Source of the DNA: Propionibacteriaceae bacterium UBA4569
Lineage (GTDB): Bacteria > Actinomycetota > Actinomycetes > Propionibacteriales > Propionibacteriaceae
Reading direction: 5' to 3'
DNA: 8,238 nucleotides
Assembly: GCA_002387005.1 (NCBI GenBank)
Contig: DGKN01000063.1
Coordinates: forward strand, 1 to 8,238
Part shown: positions 5,865 through 8,238 of the stretch, piece after piece
Layout: each line of letters opens with the position of its first letter
Numbering within the stretch: the first letter of the stretch is position 1
Translations under genes and position numbers: made by a program
The notes under the pieces: generated by a model
What the model saw: only the letters and a program-made list of their open reading frames with translations
The model's database searches: none
Told to the model about the DNA's origin: nothing

Positions 5865-6449
5865 TCAGCAGGCGCCAGCTTCCTTCGCGCCAGCAGTAGC
5901 CTGAGCCTTCGTGAACTTATCAGCGACGTCGGAGGACATCTGGTCCACCAGACCCTGACAAGAGAAGCCCTGCATGTCCAAGTAGGCCTTGGCAACGCGA
6001 CCCGCCTGCTCATTCCAATCGACGTCCATGCTGTCGACTGCAGCGGTTGCGTCAGCTTTGCTGAACTGATCTCCGTACTCGGAGGAAAGCTGGTCAATGA
6101 GGCCGAGCCTAGAGAAGCCACTCATCTCCAGGTAGTTCTCTGCGCTACGCCTGGCGTTCTTCTGAACAGCCGTCAGGTCAGCCCCTGAATCGGTGGCCGC
6201 CTCAGTGGTGGCAGGAGCTTTCGAGGTAGCGGTGGCGGTGGACTCTGGCGCCTTCGCCGCATCTGTCGAAGTCCCGGTGTCAGAACCTCCACCCAACTTG
6301 GAAAAGAGCAATAGCAGCAGCAAAACAGCCGGAATGATGAAGCGCTTCTTCTTGAACCAAGGGCGGGTCGCCTTCGCGTACGCCTTCGCAGCCTTGGCTT
6401 CAGCCTTGGGATTACGAGGGGCTCCTGGCCCCTCCGGGGTGCTACTCAC
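5865..6449 (-). CDS. ltp: Ltp-like superinfection-exclusion protein, signal-anchored
   Basis: A 194-residue protein. Residues 1-37 are cytoplasmic and basic near the membrane (PWFKKKRF); about 38-51 is a single leucine-rich membrane segment (IIPAVLLLLLLFSKL); 52-92 is a Ser/Thr/Ala/Gly linker. Two tandem repeats of the Ltp family follow, about 95-143 and 144-190, each with the hallmark block (RSAENYLEMSGFSRLGLIDQL; AKAYLDMQGFSCQGLVDQM) and a D-V-D-WNEQA junction. Streptococcal phage TP-J34 Ltp, of the Lipoprotein_Ltp family, blocks DNA entry of other phages at the cell surface. Here a membrane anchor replaces the lipobox. The start is GTG at 6449 with AAGGAGAG just upstream. The frame stays open to 6566, but that extension lacks a ribosome site. 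The gene stands alone on the minus strand with its own terminator, like a lysogenic-conversion gene. Exclusion activity is inferred from the family. Confidence 0.85.
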   Translation of the reverse strand: MSSTPEGPGAPRNPKAEAKAAKAYAKATRPWFKKKRFIIPAVLLLLLLFSKLGGGSDTGTSTDAAKAPESTATATSKAPATTEAATDSGADLTAVQKNARRSAENYLEMSGFSRLGLIDQLSSEYGDQFSKADATAAVDSMDVDWNEQAGRVAKAYLDMQGFSCQGLVDQMSSDVADKFTKAQATAGAKEAGAC

Positions 6450-6695
6450 GATCTCTCCTTTGAAACGGCCAGCGGTAGACCCCTCACCATGTACTGGGAT
6501 CGACGTCCAACTATTACAGGAAGACCTGCACAGGAAGGAAGTCCCGGCCAAGTGGCCAGCAAACATTCAGGCCCCAGGGGGTTGTCCCCTCAGACCAGCT
6601 TTCGGTCAACCTGCACGAGCCCCTCGCTCTCTCTCCCCGGCCCTGCGCCAAAAGTCCAGACATGACTATCCGACCTAGTCCGGGCCGGATCAGAG
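6450..6695. other. Divergent intergenic region between ltp and the right operon
   Basis: No gene seen. The ltp promoter should be here on the minus strand, but I find no pair of boxes good enough to name. Small structures: the palindrome GGCCA-AG-TGGCC (6546-6557), CAGGAAG repeated twice with a 14-base period near 6517-6537, and a short G/C hairpin around 6575-6590. Together with the promoter at 6696 this forms a control region of about 320 bases. Confidence 0.5.
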
Positions 6696-6723
6696 TTGAC
6701 CAGATACCCCCAGGGGGTATGGT
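6696..6723 (+). promoter_or_regulatory. Promoter of the right operon
   Basis: TTGACC (6696-6701), 16-base spacer, TATGGT (6718-6723): a strong sigma-70-type match, five of six at -35 and four of six at -10. Transcription would begin near 6730, which rules out the ATG at 6727 as a start for the next gene and supports ATG 6770. The spacer is filled almost entirely by the palindrome at 6704-6720. Confidence 0.7.
6704..6720. promoter_or_regulatory. CsoR-family-like operator palindrome
   Basis: ATACCCCC-A-GGGGGTAT is a perfect 17-base inverted repeat lying between the -35 and -10 boxes and overlapping the -10. The pattern ATACCC...GGGTAT with a G/C tract is the known binding-site type of CsoR-family repressors (CsoR for copper, CstR for persulfide, and relatives), which in actinomycetes sit at the same place in copper-export promoters. 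No CsoR-type gene is in the window, so a host protein would have to act here. The identification rests on sequence resemblance only. Confidence 0.55.
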
Positions 6724-6769
6724 CTGATGTCAGACGCTTCACAACTCCACAGAGAACGGAACCAACGCA

Positions 6770-7030
6770 ATGACAGCAACCCTGACCATTCAGGAGGTCG
6801 CCGAGCGGACGCGGATCCCGGTCGGGACTCTCCGCCAGATGCGCTCCGAGGGCAACGGCCCCCAGGCAGCGAAGATCGGGCGCCGACTCTTCTACCGTCC
6901 CGACGACGTGGACGCGTGGGTGGCGAACCAGTTCAAGGGGGGCCGACCACCTCCGACATCTCCGACGCGCTGGCCGAGCTGGAGCCGCTGGACGACATCC
7001 TGGCGCGCGGCGACCGCCGCGAGTACCTGA
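6770..7030 (+). CDS. Excisionase/AlpA-type HTH protein (zero-frame product)
   Basis: The first 57 residues are a clear HTH_17 domain: TIQEVAERTRIPVGTLRQMR (6-25) with the recognition helix around 18-25, then the wing AKIGRRLFYRP (34-44) and DDVDAWVANQF (45-55). The ATG at 6770 has a weak GGA nine bases upstream. After GGGGGG at 6937-6942 the zero frame becomes Pro/Trp/Arg/Ser-rich and stops at 7030 (86 residues), while the -1 frame carries normal coding sequence. The real product is therefore probably a 128-residue protein made through, or originally encoded without, a -1 shift. It is the second such HTH protein of the element and heads the right operon behind a strong promoter, so it may be an operon regulator or the true excisionase. 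Confidence 0.75.
   Translation: MTATLTIQEVAERTRIPVGTLRQMRSEGNGPQAAKIGRRLFYRPDDVDAWVANQFKGGRPPPTSPTRWPSWSRWTTSWRAATAAST
6937..6943 (+). other. Possible -1 frameshift site GGGGGGC
   Basis: In the zero frame the codons are AAG GGG GGC, so G-GGG-GGC fits the X-XXY-YYZ slippery pattern. Slipping back one base leads straight into the coding frame that ends at 7155. A lost base in a G run, by mutation or sequencing error, would look the same. Confidence 0.45.
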
Positions 7031-7155
7031 CCGGCATGCTCCAGCGGTTCATGATCCGGATCGGAGACCTGTCCCTGGCGACCAGGGACCTCCTCACCCT
7101 CACGGGGGGCGCGCTGGACGTCATCCGCCAGCTGGACGAGCTGGAGCCCGCATGA
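6943..7155 (+). CDS. C-terminal helical domain in -1 frame, continuation of the HTH protein
   Basis: The 70 codons after the G run encode PTTSDISDALAELEPLDD, then ILARGDRREYLTGML and a Leu/Ile-rich helical tail to LDELEPA. Codon usage is good, and the stop overlaps the next ATG in ATGA, so this frame is certainly real. No start codon with a ribosome site lies at its beginning: ATG at about 7036 would give only some 40 residues and leave the upstream coding signal unexplained. Joined to the HTH domain by a -1 shift it gives a 128-residue protein whose tail may be a coiled-coil-like oligomerisation domain (inference). The family of this tail is not recognised. Confidence 0.6.
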   Translation, partial: PTTSDISDALAELEPLDDILARGDRREYLTGMLQRFMIRIGDLSLATRDLLTLTGGALDVIRQLDELEPA

Positions 7156-7373
7156 GCGACCACCCCGTGACCGATCTCCTGGCGGAGCACACCGAAGCCG
7201 CCCGCCAGGACGCACTGGAGCGCGAGCGGGCCCTGGAGCAAATGCGAGCCCAGCTGTTCGCATGCCCGGACACCCAGCGCACCGCACCGACCGCCGCACC
7301 GACGAGGACCACCAACTCCCCCGAGAGCGACCAGCTCCGGGGATTCACCCGGCGACTGTTCACCAGCCGCTGA
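7152..7373 (+). CDS. Small unrecognised protein
   Basis: A 73-residue protein. Residues about 5-35 form a charged amphipathic helix (TDLLAEHTEAARQDALER, then ERALEQMRAQL), followed by a Thr/Pro/Ala-rich linker (about 39-56) and a basic tail ending GFTRRLFTSR. It has one cysteine (C38). The ATG overlaps the previous stop (ATGA), with GGAG five bases before it, so it is translationally coupled. I do not recognise a family. In prophage-like elements, small helical proteins at this position may be virion, scaffold or regulatory factors, but nothing in the sequence decides this. Confidence 0.75.
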   Translation: MSDHPVTDLLAEHTEAARQDALERERALEQMRAQLFACPDTQRTAPTAAPTRTTNSPESDQLRGFTRRLFTSR

Positions 7374-7395
7374 CCACCCAGGAGGACACTCACCC

Positions 7396-8226
7396 ATGTT
7401 CGACAACATCCTGCCCGCCCCCGGCGGCGCCAACTACCTCTCCCCGTCCCTGTCGTCCAGTTTCGACAGGATCATCCGGAAGGCCTACGAAGCCTCCGGA
7501 ATCCCCCCGCCCGAGCAGCCGCACCGGCTGGCCGACACCAGGGCCCACCTGGACGAACCGGCCGAAGGTCTGAAGCAGGGACCGCCCGCCGACCTGGACG
7601 AGTTCCGCCAGCACGCGCTGGACACGCTCCTGGTCCTGAACCGCGACAGGATCGAGGCCCAGGCCCGGATCGTCGACGAGGACGTGGACGCCGGTGTGGA
7701 GCGGGTCGAGAAGGCCTGGACCGACATCCGGCCCAAGCTGGCCAAGACGCTCCAGGAGGCCCAGAAGGCCGCCCAGGCCGCCACCTCCACCGGGAATGCC
7801 ACCGCGACCGATCTCTTGGCCCAGGCGGACCCCATGCTGAGGGTCCTGCCCGGCCTGACCTCCAAGAACACGCACGCCGCCTTCCTCACCACGACGGTCC
7901 ACGAGGGCGAGAAGTGGAACAACATGGCGGACCCCGCCCCGCTGAACCCGAGCGAGGAGCGCGACCAGCTGAAGGCCTTCCTGGACGTCTGGAATGGCCG
8001 CAGCAGCGCGAGCGGTGACCTCCGGAACCGCGTCGAGGCCGACCGCGCGGGAGCCCTGCTGAAGCTGATGAGCGGCACCTGGCCGGACCTGAAGCTGGAC
8101 CTGGCCCGGGACGGCGCCGACGTGGCCGACCGGGAAGCGAAGATCTCCGAGGCTACCCAGTCGTGGCTCATGCCGACCGCCCACCAGCAGAACATCGTCA
8201 CCCGGGCAGCCGCCAAGGTCGCCTGA
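7396..8226 (+). CDS. Unrecognised 276-residue protein, helix-rich, cysteine-free
   Basis: Strong coding signal: AGGAGG (7380-7385) ten bases before ATG 7396, and G/C-rich third positions throughout. No signal peptide, membrane segment or cysteine. Residues about 66-130 look like one long alpha-helical or coiled-coil stretch (DLDEFRQHALDTLLVLNRDR through KAAQAAT). The rest mixes short helices with loops, including GLTSKNTHAAFLTTTVHEG in the middle and a helical C-terminus. It follows the 73-residue gene by 22 bases and probably belongs to the same operon, which continues past the right edge. No catalytic motif is seen. A structural, scaffold-like or hijacking protein of a satellite is possible but unproven. 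Confidence 0.85.
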   Translation: MFDNILPAPGGANYLSPSLSSSFDRIIRKAYEASGIPPPEQPHRLADTRAHLDEPAEGLKQGPPADLDEFRQHALDTLLVLNRDRIEAQARIVDEDVDAGVERVEKAWTDIRPKLAKTLQEAQKAAQAATSTGNATATDLLAQADPMLRVLPGLTSKNTHAAFLTTTVHEGEKWNNMADPAPLNPSEERDQLKAFLDVWNGRSSASGDLRNRVEADRAGALLKLMSGTWPDLKLDLARDGADVADREAKISEATQSWLMPTAHQQNIVTRAAAKVA

Positions 8227-8238
8227 CCCACCCGAGAC

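Noticed and set aside
6193..6678. 161-codon plus-strand frame opposite ltp
   Set aside because: Antisense shadow of the Ltp-like gene, whose repeats and membrane anchor are unmistakable.
6727..6940. ATG 6727 as the start of a 142-residue protein
   Set aside because: It lies four bases after the -10 box, before the expected transcription start, and its first 70 residues are the out-of-frame shadow of the HTH domain.

Overview
The window is high-GC DNA with strong G/C preference at third codon positions and actinobacterial-type protein families, so the host is probably an actinomycete. The sequence alone does not fix the genus. It looks like one end of an integrated mobile element: a tyrosine integrase, an excisionase-like protein, an FDXHR-type small zinc protein and a large primase/helicase-like replication protein, all on the + strand. 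This order recalls the small prophage-like elements of mycobacteria (phiRv1/phiRv2 type) and, in logic, phage satellites that carry their own Rep and origin.

Layout. 1-1063: integrase, running off the left edge. 1064-1232: intergenic region with a good promoter candidate and a perfect hairpin just before the excisionase-like gene. 1233-4287: tightly coupled three-gene operon (xis-like, FDXHR, Rep; joined by TGATG and ATGA overlaps) closed by a terminator. 4336-4543: cluster of GGGGTGGAT iterons in direct and inverted orientation on both sides of an AT-richer stretch, probably the element's replication origin. 4564-5230: structured, apparently non-coding DNA. 5252-5803: two decayed genes facing each other whose stop codons share one CTAG. 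5865-6449 (- strand): an Ltp-like membrane-anchored protein, a family known for superinfection exclusion, with its own terminator. 6450-6769: divergent control region with a promoter that overlaps a perfect palindrome resembling a CsoR-family operator. 6770-8226: second + strand operon starting with another excisionase/AlpA-type HTH protein, apparently frameshifted at a GGGGGGC heptamer, followed by two unrecognised proteins and leaving the window on the right.

How it may work (inference): the left operon would serve excision and replication, with Rep acting at the iterons just downstream. The Ltp-like protein would be a lysogenic-conversion gene protecting the host and resident element from other phages. 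The right operon would be a separately regulated module, possibly controlled by a host CsoR-type sensor of copper or reactive sulfur. The most unusual signals are the CsoR-like operator on an element gene, the iteron array, the possible frameshift in the HTH gene, and the Ltp-like protein anchored by a transmembrane segment instead of a lipobox.
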